NCBI RefSeq assembly: GCF_002155265.1
Contig: NZ_CP021251.1
Span: forward strand, 2,046,001 to 2,110,000
Length of the DNA stretch: 64,000 bases
Direction of reading: 5' to 3'
Source: Corynebacterium pseudotuberculosis
GTDB taxonomy: Bacteria; Actinomycetota; Actinomycetes; Mycobacteriales; Mycobacteriaceae
The number at the start of each line of letters is the position of its first letter. Position 1 is the stretch's first letter. The position numbers and the translations under genes are program-made. Under the pieces are notes generated by a model, which ran no database searches, was not told the DNA's origin, and saw only the letters and a program-made list of their open reading frames with translations. Of the stretch, positions 1-8,168 are shown piece after piece.

Positions 1-303
1 ACGATCAAAGCCAAAAGGATGTCCGTCTTCTGGGTTTGCCAAGGATTTGGATAACTCGCAAAAACCTGGATCTGTGGACGTAAACATCTGCGGGATTACG
101 GCAAGAAGCACCGCAGTAAGGATCAACGCCGAAGAAACCCAGAATAATGGACGGCGCCGCAGGTATTTCCATGCCTCGCCCCATGTAGAAGTAGGGGCAG
201 ACTCGTCGGCAACCGCGTCGACAGCGCCCAAGCCCGTCTCATCTGTATCTGCTATAAAGTGTTCCTGCCCTGGACGCGGCTGAAAAATATTGTGATTATG
301 CAT
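1..303 (-). CDS. dppC: Peptide ABC transporter permease DppC/OppC-type, partial (N-terminal part)
   Basis: This is the N-terminal 101 codons of an inner-membrane permease; the gene runs off the left edge. The protein starts MHNHNIF, has a polar leader of about 45 residues, then the WKYLRRRPLFW run and a first hydrophobic segment (SSALILTAVLLAVIP) typical of DppC/OppC subunits, followed by a periplasmic-side stretch. The ATG lies inside the last codons of the upstream dppB (8-bp overlap), so the two permeases are probably translationally coupled. It should pair with DppB to form the membrane channel for the lipoprotein-delivered peptide. Substrate cannot be told from this fragment. Confidence 0.85.
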   Translation of the reverse strand, partial: MHNHNIFQPRPGQEHFIADTDETGLGAVDAVADESAPTSTWGEAWKYLRRRPLFWVSSALILTAVLLAVIPQMFTSTDPGFCELSKSLANPEDGHPFGFDR

Positions 304-1228
304 ATCGGATCCTCGGGTCAAGCAATGCGTAGATCAAGTCCACGACGAGGTTAGCGATGATATAGACGATTACAAGGACCGTGGTAAAAGACACGACTGT
401 CGTGGGCTCACCTTTAAGGATTGCCTGGTACATCGTGCCGCCTACGCCATTAATGCCAAAGATTCCCTCAGTCACAATAGCCCCACCCATAAGTGCGCCA
501 AGGTCAGCGCCTAGGAAGGTGGCTACGGGAATCAACGAGTTACGCAAGACGTGCCTCATAGTCACGTTTCTGCCATTTAATCCCTTTGCACGCGCAGTGC
601 GTACGTAATCTGCCCGAAGGTTTTCTGAGACTGACTGCCGGGTAAGTCGAACAACATAGGCAAAAGACAACGCCCCTAGGACGATGGCTGGCATGAGTAA
701 TGATTTGACCGAGGTATTTGATCCAACCGTTACTGGCAAGATTCCCCATTTAACGCCAACAAAAAACTGGAAAACAAAACCAATCACAAACGATGGAACG
801 GCGATGACAATGAGCGACATAACGAGCACGGTGGAATCAAAAATTCCGCCGCGACGCATTCCAGCAATCACACCAAAGCAAATGCCAAAAACAGCTTCAA
901 AGATGAGCGCCATGACGGCAAGTTTTATGGTTACTGGGAAGGCCTGCGCCATGGCTTCTGCGACAGGACGTCCGGAGAAAGTAGTGCCAAAATCCAGTGA
1001 GAAAATTCCCTTGATATACAGCAAATACTGGATGATAAATGGCTTATCTAAATTGTAATCAGCCTCGATTCGGGCCCGTGCGGCTTCAGTCAAGCCACGG
1101 TCGCCGCCGAGAGCCGCAACAGGATCACCCGGCATGAGGAATACGAGTGCGTAGAGCAGGAGTGTTGCTCCGAAGAAGACTGGAATCATCTGGAGCAAGC
1201 GGCGCCCAATATAGCGCAACATATGCAT
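296..1228 (-). CDS. dppB: Peptide ABC transporter permease DppB/OppB-type
   Basis: A 310-residue inner-membrane permease of the dipeptide/oligopeptide/nickel ABC family. It begins with the family-typical RYIGRRLLQMIPVFFG membrane segment and has about six transmembrane segments. The cytoplasmic EAA-like loop that docks the ATPase is visible near residues 205-230 (YVRTARAKGL then RHVLRNSLIPV), and the C-terminal block GIFGINGVGG is family-typical. A second Met two codons in could be the true start. It lies 85 bp downstream of the solute-binding lipoprotein gene and overlaps the partial dppC, so dppA-dppB-dppC is an operon whose ATPase genes should lie left of the window. Confidence 0.92.
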   Translation of the reverse strand: MHMLRYIGRRLLQMIPVFFGATLLLYALVFLMPGDPVAALGGDRGLTEAARARIEADYNLDKPFIIQYLLYIKGIFSLDFGTTFSGRPVAEAMAQAFPVTIKLAVMALIFEAVFGICFGVIAGMRRGGIFDSTVLVMSLIVIAVPSFVIGFVFQFFVGVKWGILPVTVGSNTSVKSLLMPAIVLGALSFAYVVRLTRQSVSENLRADYVRTARAKGLNGRNVTMRHVLRNSLIPVATFLGADLGALMGGAIVTEGIFGINGVGGTMYQAILKGEPTTVVSFTTVLVIVYIIANLVVDLIYALLDPRIRYA

Positions 1229-1257
1229 TTTCCTTAAAGCTTATTAACGATGGCTGA

Positions 1258-1282
1258 GCCCCGCGCAGATTACACGCGGGGC
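1258..1282 (-). other. Intercistronic hairpin between dppA and dppB
   Basis: An 8-bp perfect GC-rich inverted repeat (GCCCCGCG / CGCGGGGC, 9-nt loop) sits in the 85-bp gap after the binding-protein gene. There is no T-run, so it is more likely an mRNA-stabilising or partial attenuating hairpin than a full terminator. That would fit the usual need for more binding protein than permease. Confidence 0.55.
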
Positions 1283-1313
1283 CAAGCAACAAACGTCTAT
1301 ACGACGGTAAAAA

Positions 1314-2894
1314 TTAGCCCTTGGTGATTTGTGAGTAAGCGGGAACAGACTTCCAACTGAAAACCACGTTATTTACGTTTTGGGAGTAACCACCAGTCAC
1401 ATTCGAGTACCACAGAGGAATGGCAGGAAGATCTTTGTAGAGGATCTCTTCAGCCTCTTGATAGAGCTTGATGCCCTCTTGTACTGAGGAAGCTGAGGCA
1501 GCGGCATTGAGCTTCTTATCAAATTCCTGGTTGGAGTAGTCACCGTCGTTAGAGCTAGCGTTGGTGGCATAAAGTGGGCTGAGGAAGTTACCAAGAAGTG
1601 GGTAATCGCCTTGCCAACCGGTGCGGTATGCGCCCTTGATAGTGCGGTGGGTGACCTCATCGCGCAAAGACTTGAAGTCCGGATATGGTTTACCCGACGC
1701 AGAGATTTCCAAGTTGTTCTTAATCTGGTTAGCTACTGCGTCTACCCAAGACTGGTGCCCGCCGTCAGAGTTGTAGGCGATGGTGAATTCACCGGTAAAC
1801 GGCGAGATGGCGTCAGCTTTTGCCCACAGTTCCTTAGCCTTAGCAGGATCAAACTTGGTTACTTCGCTTCCCGGAAGCCCTTCCTTATATCCATCGACTA
1901 CCGGGGAGGAAAAGTCCTTAGCCGGTGTACGAGTTTCCTGGAAGATAGCCTTAGTCACTTCTTCACGGTTGATTGCCAAGGATATAGCTTGACGACGCAG
2001 CGCACCTTCTTCACCCGAGAAGTGCTCAAGCTTCTGCGGAATAGTAAAGGACTGGAAGACCGCAGCCGGCTGGTTCACAGCTCGCTCGCCCAGTTCATTC
2101 TTAAAGGTGCCGAATGCGGAATCCGGGATAGCATCGAGAACATCGAGGTTACCGGCCAGAAGGTCGGAATAGGCGGCATCCTGAGAAGAATAGAATGTGA
2201 ACTTCACACCGTCATTCTTCGCTTTCATCTCCCCGGTGTACTCCTCATTGGGCACAAGGGTGATGGACTCGTTGTGGTTCCACTCTTCAACCTTATAGGG
2301 GCCAGAGCTGATGGGTTTCTCACCAAAAGCCGCGATATCATCAAACGCAACATCCGGTAGCGCAAAATACGCGCTATATCCTAGGCGAGCCGGAAAATCC
2401 GACGCCGGCTGGGAAAGCTCAATGCTAAAGGTCTTATCATCAATGACCTTCAACCCCTCAAGCTCCTTCACCCCGGAGCCAAAGCCTTTGATCATCTCAA
2501 AGAAGGACGCATTGCGCTGATCATTAGCCACAGCATAATTCCACGTCTTTACGTAATTCTCCGCTTTGATGGGCGTTCCGTCCGAGAACTTCAGTCCGTC
2601 TTTCAATGTGACCTTGTATGTTCGATCGCCCTCAAGGCTAATAGACTCGGCCTGCTCATTATGAGACTTGCCGTCCGTGTCATAGCGAACTAGCCCCGAG
2701 TAAATAACATCCACAATGCGTCCACCGCCGGTCTCATTGGTGTTGGCGGGAATCAATGGGTTCTGCGGCTCAGAGCCATTAGCCAGAACATAGTTTTTAC
2801 CGGACTTGCTACCAGAGGAGTCCGAGGAGCAAGCAGCGAGGCTCACAGCAAGAGCCGCGGACATACCAACGGCGAGAGTCTTCTTAAGCGTCAT
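1314..2894 (-). CDS. dppA: Peptide ABC transporter substrate-binding lipoprotein
   Basis: A 526-residue extracytoplasmic solute-binding protein of the SBP_bac_5 family (DppA/OppA/NikA type). The signal peptide ends in a lipobox (AVSLAAC, Cys about residue 22) followed by a Ser/Gly-rich linker, so it should be lipid-anchored outside the membrane. The family hallmark LKDGLKFSDGTPIKAENY is present around residues 95-115. It captures peptides and hands them to the DppB/DppC channel encoded downstream. It is first in its operon; the 252 bp upstream form its promoter region, in which I could not fix a convincing -35/-10 pair. Peptide specificity is not deducible. Confidence 0.92.
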   Translation of the reverse strand: MTLKKTLAVGMSAALAVSLAACSSDSSGSKSGKNYVLANGSEPQNPLIPANTNETGGGRIVDVIYSGLVRYDTDGKSHNEQAESISLEGDRTYKVTLKDGLKFSDGTPIKAENYVKTWNYAVANDQRNASFFEMIKGFGSGVKELEGLKVIDDKTFSIELSQPASDFPARLGYSAYFALPDVAFDDIAAFGEKPISSGPYKVEEWNHNESITLVPNEEYTGEMKAKNDGVKFTFYSSQDAAYSDLLAGNLDVLDAIPDSAFGTFKNELGERAVNQPAAVFQSFTIPQKLEHFSGEEGALRRQAISLAINREEVTKAIFQETRTPAKDFSSPVVDGYKEGLPGSEVTKFDPAKAKELWAKADAISPFTGEFTIAYNSDGGHQSWVDAVANQIKNNLEISASGKPYPDFKSLRDEVTHRTIKGAYRTGWQGDYPLLGNFLSPLYATNASSNDGDYSNQEFDKKLNAAASASSVQEGIKLYQEAEEILYKDLPAIPLWYSNVTGGYSQNVNNVVFSWKSVPAYSQITKG

Positions 2895-3146
2895 TTACGA
2901 CCTCCCAGGGAATGACAGACATCTTTCGCAATAGTCTCCAAACGGAAACGTGGATATTGCTTGCACGAAATCCTATCCCGTGACGCACATCATTCATAAG
3001 GGGTGCGAACGCTCCTAGGTCACTAAAACTGTCCAGTTATAGTTTCTATAAAAATTTCCCGCCCCTTACCTGCATGTCAGACGAATGGTGAATTTTCCCA
3101 TATGATTTTAAAGTTATTATCTCGTTATCCAATGGGGGTGGGACTT

Positions 3147-3533
3147 TTACCCCCTTAAGGCGGGGAAAACCACATCTCGAGACAACGGGGCTAACCTCTC
3201 AGAATCACTATCAAGCCCGAACCACGCGATTTCCTCGATTTCTTCATACACGGTGTTCGGTTTTTCATCCCCTCGATAGAGAAACACATCACAGTCAACG
3301 ATCGCCCCCGGCTCGTTGGCAGCTGGTGCCTGATAACGCCCGATTGCTTCTAGTTCCTCAACGCGCATACGGATCTGCAGTTCTTCAGCAATCTCCCGAA
3401 TCGCCGCGGAGATGGGAGCCTCCCCCTCCTCTAGCTTTCCTCCAGGAAGCATAAAAGAATCGGTGCCACGCTTGCGCACACTCGCGATTTTTCCGTCTTT
3501 AAAAAACACAACTGCTGCGATTCTGATAATCAT
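3147..3533 (-). CDS. Nudix hydrolase
   Basis: A 128-residue Nudix-fold pyrophosphohydrolase. The Nudix box is seen at about residues 33-55 (GGKLEEGEAPISAAIREIAEEL): the metal-binding REIAEE core is intact, but the usual Gly after the last Glu pair is Gln. The start chosen is the ATG at 3533, because it forms a 4-bp ATGA overlap with the kinase stop and has an AGGAGA ribosome site at good distance; a Met five codons upstream is also in frame. As the last gene of the TPP-riboswitch operon it may hydrolyse a thiamin-related or damaged nucleotide pyrophosphate; that substrate is inference from context. Confidence 0.85.
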   Translation of the reverse strand: MIIRIAAVVFFKDGKIASVRKRGTDSFMLPGGKLEEGEAPISAAIREIAEELQIRMRVEELEAIGRYQAPAANEPGAIVDCDVFLYRGDEKPNTVYEEIEEIAWFGLDSDSERLAPLSRDVVFPALRG

Positions 3534-3997
3534 TTCTCTCCTAGCCATAACCGCACATCCACATCCGGGATCTTCTGAAAATGAGCCTTCTCCTGCTCAG
3601 CCCATACGTTCCACCACGGCGCATCATCAGGGTCGCGCGCCAAAGCCCGTTCCTTCCGCCAGGCTTCCGGGCCGTCAAGAACAACGCTAAAAACATAGCC
3701 CTTGCTTTTCGACGCCGCCACCGTCTCCCGTGTAATCGACCCCACCCCCTCAATCACTATGTTTTCACCCCGCACAGGCACCCACTGCCCCCGTTTGTAG
3801 TGCTGCCAGTCCCACTGCCAATACCCTGACTTCTCTCCTAATACATCCTCGGCCACCATCCGAGATCCTTCGGCGAGGCCATGCCACCCTGGGTAAAGAT
3901 CATCAAGATGCACCAGTTCAAATCCCAAAATCCCGGCCAGCTTCCTCGCAAGTGTGGTTTTCCCGGAACCGGAGGGGCCATCGATAAGCACAATCAT
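3530..3997 (-). CDS. P-loop kinase (uridine kinase-like AAA family)
   Basis: A small 155-residue P-loop phosphotransferase. The Walker A motif GPSGSGKTT lies at residues 8-16, an LDDLYPGWHG acceptor-side motif at about 32-41 (as in uridine/adenylate-type small-molecule kinases), and a Walker-B-like strand at NIVIEGVGS. The substrate is unknown. Its ATG overlaps the EcfT stop by 4 bp and its stop overlaps the Nudix start by 4 bp, so it is tightly coupled into the thiamin-type ECF operon. A role phosphorylating an imported pyrimidine or thiamin moiety is an attractive but unproven inference. Confidence 0.75.
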   Translation of the reverse strand: MIVLIDGPSGSGKTTLARKLAGILGFELVHLDDLYPGWHGLAEGSRMVAEDVLGEKSGYWQWDWQHYKRGQWVPVRGENIVIEGVGSITRETVAASKSKGYVFSVVLDGPEAWRKERALARDPDDAPWWNVWAEQEKAHFQKIPDVDVRLWLGEK

Positions 3998-4749
3998 GCG
4001 CCCAGGAACCTAAAACTCCCCGTATACACAGAGACCATGATCGCTACAGTCGACATCGCGCAGCATGCCGTGAGTAGGAGGGCGTCACGACGCCCAAAGG
4101 TTGAAGTTCTCGCCCACGTCCTATCCGGATACTTACCAAAACCCCGGGCTTCCATTGCCGTAGCTAGCTTCGCGCCGCGTCGCAACGCTAAAACAAGCAG
4201 ACCAAACGTCACAGAAAAAGCTGTCTTAATGCGGCCTTTGTCATCGAGCCCCCTAGCCCGGCGCGCCCTCCGCAACGACTGCCAATCCCGACGAAACAAC
4301 GAAATAAGTCTGGTACTGGCCACTGCTCCGATCACAAACCGAGACGGTAACTTCAATACCTGAGCAAGCCCATCCCCTAGTTCAGTGGGATCGATTGCTC
4401 TCAGCAACACGATGACGGGTAGCCCTACAGCTAATACGCGTACCATAATCGCCGCCGCAAGGCTCAAAGAATTATCCGTAACATGTGCAAAAAGAAAAGA
4501 CGCATATTCGTGGCCTTCTGGCCGACCATACAAGGCCATAGAGAGTCCGGCTATGGGCGTAGCAATGAAAATGGGAAGGCCTCGTCGCGCCAAGACCCGC
4601 CAGCTCACGCCAACGCAGGGCGCGCAGGCTACCGTAAAAATCACCGCGATAGCTGCTGATACGATATCAACGCTGATTAAGAGAGGCGTGGTAAACAATG
4701 CAAGACCTAGTACTCGGGAGACCGGGTTTACTTCTTTGATGAGGTTCAT
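3994..4749 (-). CDS. ykoC: ECF transporter transmembrane (T) component EcfT/CbiQ-type
   Basis: A 251-residue integral membrane protein of the CbiQ/EcfT family, the energy-coupling scaffold of an ECF importer. There are about five hydrophobic segments, and two Arg/Gly-rich coupling motifs typical of EcfT occur at RRARRARGLDD (about residues 160-170) and AMEARGFGKY (about 197-206); these dock on the ATPases. Its ATG overlaps the ATPase stop (ATGA). With the dual ATPase and the YkoE S-component it completes a YkoEDC-type transporter, predicted in the literature to carry hydroxymethylpyrimidine or thiamin precursors. Confidence 0.88.
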   Translation of the reverse strand: MNLIKEVNPVSRVLGLALFTTPLLISVDIVSAAIAVIFTVACAPCVGVSWRVLARRGLPIFIATPIAGLSMALYGRPEGHEYASFLFAHVTDNSLSLAAAIMVRVLAVGLPVIVLLRAIDPTELGDGLAQVLKLPSRFVIGAVASTRLISLFRRDWQSLRRARRARGLDDKGRIKTAFSVTFGLLVLALRRGAKLATAMEARGFGKYPDRTWARTSTFGRRDALLLTACCAMSTVAIMVSVYTGSFRFLGA

Positions 4750-6146
4750 AGCTGAATCTCCTTGTCTCCTAGCGCCGCGCGATACAACGGATCGTGGGTA
4801 ATGGAAACCACTGTGGTCCCAGCGTCCGTGAGCTGACGCAATAGCAGCACAAGCTCGGTAAAAGTGCGACGATCTTGACCAAAAGTCGGCTCATCCAAAA
4901 ACACCACGCTAGGTGTATTCACCAAAATAGTGGCCACAGAAAGCCGGCGTTTTTGTCCTCCTGACAGCGTAAAAGGATTTGCTTCTGCCAAGTGATCCAG
5001 GCGAAGCTTCGCTAGGAGAGCGTCTGCGCGGCGATGTGCTTCGGGCTTAGGCGTTTGTCCACTTCCTGCGCCAACAAGAAGTTCCTCCCTCACCGTTTTA
5101 GCCACAAACTGGTGCTCGGGATCTTGAAAAACATATCCCATGCGTGCAGCAAGCGACGTCGAGGACCATTTATAGGGGTGAGGGCTGAGTTTTCCGGCGA
5201 TCTCACGATTCACCCGGACTTCCCCTCCTAGGGGCGGAAGTAACCCAGCAAGCGTGAGTAAAGTTGTTGTTTTTCCAGCTCCGTTAACTCCGGTTAATAC
5301 AGTCGAAAAGCCCCTAGGGAGGGCAAGATCCAACGAGCTTTGTACAGGAGAATCCCATCCCGTGGCTAAAGAATGAGTTGTCAGTGCATTCTCCGCAGAT
5401 GAGCTTACTGGTTGTGCCAAGGGCAGGAGAGGATCGTGACCAGGCACCCATACGCCCCCTCGCGCCAGTTCCTCCCCGTACTGAGAAATCACTGTATCAG
5501 CTGGGGCATCAGCGATAATGCTTCCTTCATCGCCCAGCACGATGATACGGTCAACAAATTCAAGCCAGGTATCCACGCGGTGCTCAATAATTATTACTGT
5601 GGCATTGGTGGCATCTGCAGCAGTTTCCACCGCTGCCACTACGTCGCGGACTCCCTGAGGGTCGAGGTTGGCGGTGGGCTCGTCGAGAAGCAGCAAATCA
5701 GCGCCCATAGCAAGTACTCCTGCCAGCGCGAGCCGCTGTTTTTGTCCCCCCGACAGCAATGCAGTGGGATGGTCTAAAGGCAGCCGCAAACCAACGTGGT
5801 CCAATGCTATAGGCACACGACGCCATATTTCGTCCTTAGGAAGGCGGAGGTTTTCGCAGCCAAATGCCACGTCGTCCCCCACCCGCGAGGAAATGACCTG
5901 GGAATCCGGGTCCTGCAACACCATCCCAGGTGTCGCATGAACCTTAAGAGTTCCTTCCCCCTCCCCTTCATCAGCGCCTAACACACCTGCCAGAGCTGAA
6001 AGTAGCGTAGATTTTCCTGCACCCGATGCTCCGAGTAAGAGGATGCGTTCCCCCCGCTCTACCTCAAAGTTAAGACCTTGCAAAGCATGCTTGAGGCGGC
6101 TGGAGTGACGATACCCAAAATCTCGTGCATAAATTTGAGGGGCCAT
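4746..6146 (-). CDS. ykoD: ECF transporter dual ATPase (fused EcfA-EcfA', YkoD-type)
   Basis: A 466-residue protein with two ABC ATPase domains in tandem. Domain 1 has Walker A GASGAGKST, signature LSGGQKQR, Walker B LLLLDEPTANLD and an H-loop IIEHR; domain 2 has Walker A GVNGAGKTT, signature LSGGQKRR, Walker B VVFLDEPTFGQD and H-loop SITHD. Fused pairs like this power YkoEDC-type ECF importers. The ATG at 6146 is preferred over upstream TTG codons because an AGGAAG site precedes it by 6 bp. It is separated from ykoE by 242 bp containing an inverted repeat, and overlaps ecfT by 4 bp. Confidence 0.9.
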   Translation of the reverse strand: MAPQIYARDFGYRHSSRLKHALQGLNFEVERGERILLLGASGAGKSTLLSALAGVLGADEGEGEGTLKVHATPGMVLQDPDSQVISSRVGDDVAFGCENLRLPKDEIWRRVPIALDHVGLRLPLDHPTALLSGGQKQRLALAGVLAMGADLLLLDEPTANLDPQGVRDVVAAVETAADATNATVIIIEHRVDTWLEFVDRIIVLGDEGSIIADAPADTVISQYGEELARGGVWVPGHDPLLPLAQPVSSSAENALTTHSLATGWDSPVQSSLDLALPRGFSTVLTGVNGAGKTTTLLTLAGLLPPLGGEVRVNREIAGKLSPHPYKWSSTSLAARMGYVFQDPEHQFVAKTVREELLVGAGSGQTPKPEAHRRADALLAKLRLDHLAEANPFTLSGGQKRRLSVATILVNTPSVVFLDEPTFGQDRRTFTELVLLLRQLTDAGTTVVSITHDPLYRAALGDKEIQL

Positions 6147-6200
6147 TACAATCTTCCTATTCAACAAGCCAATCCTGGGATCTTAGTCCAGCCGCAACAG

Positions 6201-6235
6201 GCCATGAGCACATGACTAATCCAACATGTCATGGC
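6201..6235 (-). repeat. Imperfect inverted repeat in the ykoE-ykoD spacer
   Basis: GCCATGA at 6201-6207 pairs with TCATGGC at 6229-6235, with an inner CATG/CATG pairing that extends the stem across a small bulge. There is no T-run on either side. It may be an intercistronic processing or stability element that sets the S-component to ATPase ratio. I saw no gene in the rest of 6147-6387. Confidence 0.4.
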
Positions 6236-6387
6236 TTTAGACATCGCCAGATATCGCCAAGTTCCTGGGGCACGCCGGTGCCAGATATACGTTGAGAAAA
6301 CGACAACGCTCTTTCTCACTCTTCCTAGGCACCCTTATCACGTAGATGCCATGCGCATACCACCAATGAGACGAACAGAATTGTGCT

Positions 6388-7002
6388 TTAAACTCTCGCG
6401 CGAGCTTCCCGCCCCGCCGCGAAGCGGTCCAAAGCCCCTGTTGACGCGAGGGCTTTAACCAAAAGGTAACTCACAAGTCCCGCCAAGATCGCACCGGAGA
6501 CTGCCATTGCACCTAAATAAGTCAGATTAAATGCAAGTGTCTTAGCGTAATTTGCGCTCAGGAATAGTTCTAGAATGAATGCCCCAATTCCAGCGCCCAC
6601 GCCGGCAAGCATCGCAACGACTACGCCAAAGCGCTTATACAAAAAGACAGCAAAAATTAGTTCTGCGCCCAATCCCTGTGCGAGTCCCGAATAGAGGGTC
6701 TCTATCCCCCACTGGTTCCCAATACCTGCAGATACTGCAGCCGCCAGGACTTCAACAAACACCGCGGCACCAGGCTTGCGAATAACAAGACCACCGATCA
6801 CGCCGCCCATCAACCAAATTCCGGTAGCAATACCACCAAGACCGGGAGTAAGAGCGTTGGCCGCCTGGTACCAGGCATATCCGACAGAGTTCCATGCCCA
6901 AAAGATCAATCCGCAGGCAATACCTAGGACTGAAGCAATAACAATATCCACAACGCGCCACGACGCGCGTGCAGAAGCGGATGAAGATACAGATGTATTC
7001 AT
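6388..7002 (-). CDS. ykoE: ECF transporter substrate-binding (S) component YkoE
   Basis: A 204-residue integral membrane S-component. The N-terminal WRVVDIVIASVLGIACGLIF and NALTPGLGGIATGIWLMGG blocks are characteristic of YkoE, the S-subunit of the YkoEDC transporter; about five hydrophobic segments follow. It should bind the substrate and pair with the EcfT and dual EcfA encoded downstream. The gene sits directly under a TPP riboswitch, which independently points to a thiamin-pathway substrate such as hydroxymethylpyrimidine. The ATG at 7002 follows an AGGGAGA site that is also the 3' edge of the riboswitch, so TPP binding can mask ribosome access. Confidence 0.9.
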   Translation of the reverse strand: MNTSVSSSASARASWRVVDIVIASVLGIACGLIFWAWNSVGYAWYQAANALTPGLGGIATGIWLMGGVIGGLVIRKPGAAVFVEVLAAAVSAGIGNQWGIETLYSGLAQGLGAELIFAVFLYKRFGVVVAMLAGVGAGIGAFILELFLSANYAKTLAFNLTYLGAMAVSGAILAGLVSYLLVKALASTGALDRFAAGREARARV

Positions 7003-7007
7003 GTTTT

Positions 7008-7117
7008 CTCCCTATCGCCGGCATTATCCGGATCAGGTTCCTACGGTTTGGGCCTTACGATGCAAAACTGATAGTGACCCATCTCAGCTCAAGGCGTAAC
7101 GTCCCTTAAGCACCCGT
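7008..7117 (-). promoter_or_regulatory. TPP riboswitch (THI element)
   Basis: Read on the minus strand, the conserved THI-box blocks occur in order: ACGGGTGC at the 5' side, GAGCTGAGATGG, and GAACCTGATCCGGATAATGC followed by CGGCGATAGGGAG. These are the signature pyrimidine-sensor and pyrophosphate-sensor helices of the thiamin pyrophosphate riboswitch. The 3' helix contains the ykoE ribosome site, so control is probably at translation initiation, as usual in actinobacteria. High TPP should shut off the ykoE operon. Confidence 0.95.
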
Positions 7118-7154
7118 TTTCCTTTTGCAATTATGTGCGCGGAACAGTTTACCT

Positions 7155-8039
7155 CTATCGGTGTAAAAGAACATCAAGAATAAGGCGATGCATCCGCGCT
7201 TCCCTACCCCCGAGCTCTGCCATCCGCACCACGCCTCCCACCTGAGCATCCAACTCACTAGGAAGATCATCAAGAAGGTCTCTTTGCATAGAGCTGGTAG
7301 CTTGAGCGGACTGACGATCCAAGGATGCAAGGGTGGTTTCTACGATGTCTGAGGGAAGATCAATACCTAATGCGCGCCCGGCTTCTTCCACCTCCTGCAT
7401 CAGGTTTCTTAAATCGGCACGGTATAGAGTTCGGATTTCTCCCAAAGGTTTATCCACGAGTGCACCTAAAGCGCCAAAACAGGTGACAAACATAGCTTTT
7501 GCCCAGATATCTTCCATTACCGCAGGATGAACAATCGGCTCGATACCGGCTTTTGCTAATGCTTTTTGTAATTCGTTGACGGTTTCCTGCGTTGCGGGAT
7601 CTACTGAGCCAAAGGTGAAGCTCCGGATGCCTCCTGCGAATTCAACTTCCGCAGGTCCTCTCTTAATAAGGAAGCTTCGCACCACACCCGGGATCACTGC
7701 GGCTGGACCAAAGGTATCAATAGCTATTTGGGGCATTTCCACAGAATTTTGTGTAGTCACCAGCACTGCACCTCGCGGCAGCGATTCTGGCAATTCGGGA
7801 GCCGAAAGCGTCTTAGTGGCTAGGAGAACGATGTCTGCTGACTCTATCTCCGAAAGAGAAGATACCGACTGCACGGGGACGTCGCGAAGCCCCTCGGGCG
7901 TATGAATGCGCAGCCCACGGTTCCTTAATGCATGTAAACTCTCGTTTCGAGCCACAAAGGTGACGTCTGTCCCAGTCTCATGAAGCAAAGCGCCGAAGTA
8001 TCCCCCAACCGCCCCTGCGCCGATAATAACGATGTGCAT
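7155..8039 (-). CDS. panE: 2-dehydropantoate 2-reductase family protein (PanE/ApbA)
   Basis: A 294-residue NADP-dependent ketopantoate reductase-family protein. The Rossmann glycine motif GAGAVGGYFG lies at residues 7-16, followed by a second-strand VARNES region that sets cofactor choice. The C-terminal ApbA_C domain spans about 165-290, with the EDIWAKAMF block carrying the family's catalytic Lys. The family converts 2-dehydropantoate to pantoate in CoA synthesis, but paralogues acting on other 2-oxo acids are common in actinobacteria, so the symbol is tentative. It is a single gene, just upstream of but not clearly in the riboswitch operon, which has its own leader. Confidence 0.8.
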   Translation of the reverse strand: MHIVIIGAGAVGGYFGALLHETGTDVTFVARNESLHALRNRGLRIHTPEGLRDVPVQSVSSLSEIESADIVLLATKTLSAPELPESLPRGAVLVTTQNSVEMPQIAIDTFGPAAVIPGVVRSFLIKRGPAEVEFAGGIRSFTFGSVDPATQETVNELQKALAKAGIEPIVHPAVMEDIWAKAMFVTCFGALGALVDKPLGEIRTLYRADLRNLMQEVEEAGRALGIDLPSDIVETTLASLDRQSAQATSSMQRDLLDDLPSELDAQVGGVVRMAELGGREARMHRLILDVLLHR

Positions 8040-8168
8040 AATCTAGACTTTATGTCACTTCTCAACGTCACAAGACGGTTATGCCGCATTGTTTTCTTGT
8101 TAGGTGGACAACTAAGTCTCCGCTACTATAAAGCTCCTATATTTCCCTCTCCCCGTTAGGATTTTCTC

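Noticed and set aside
1611..2360. 249-codon plus-strand frame opposite dppA
   Set aside because: Antisense to an unmistakable solute-binding lipoprotein; no domain, no ribosome site.
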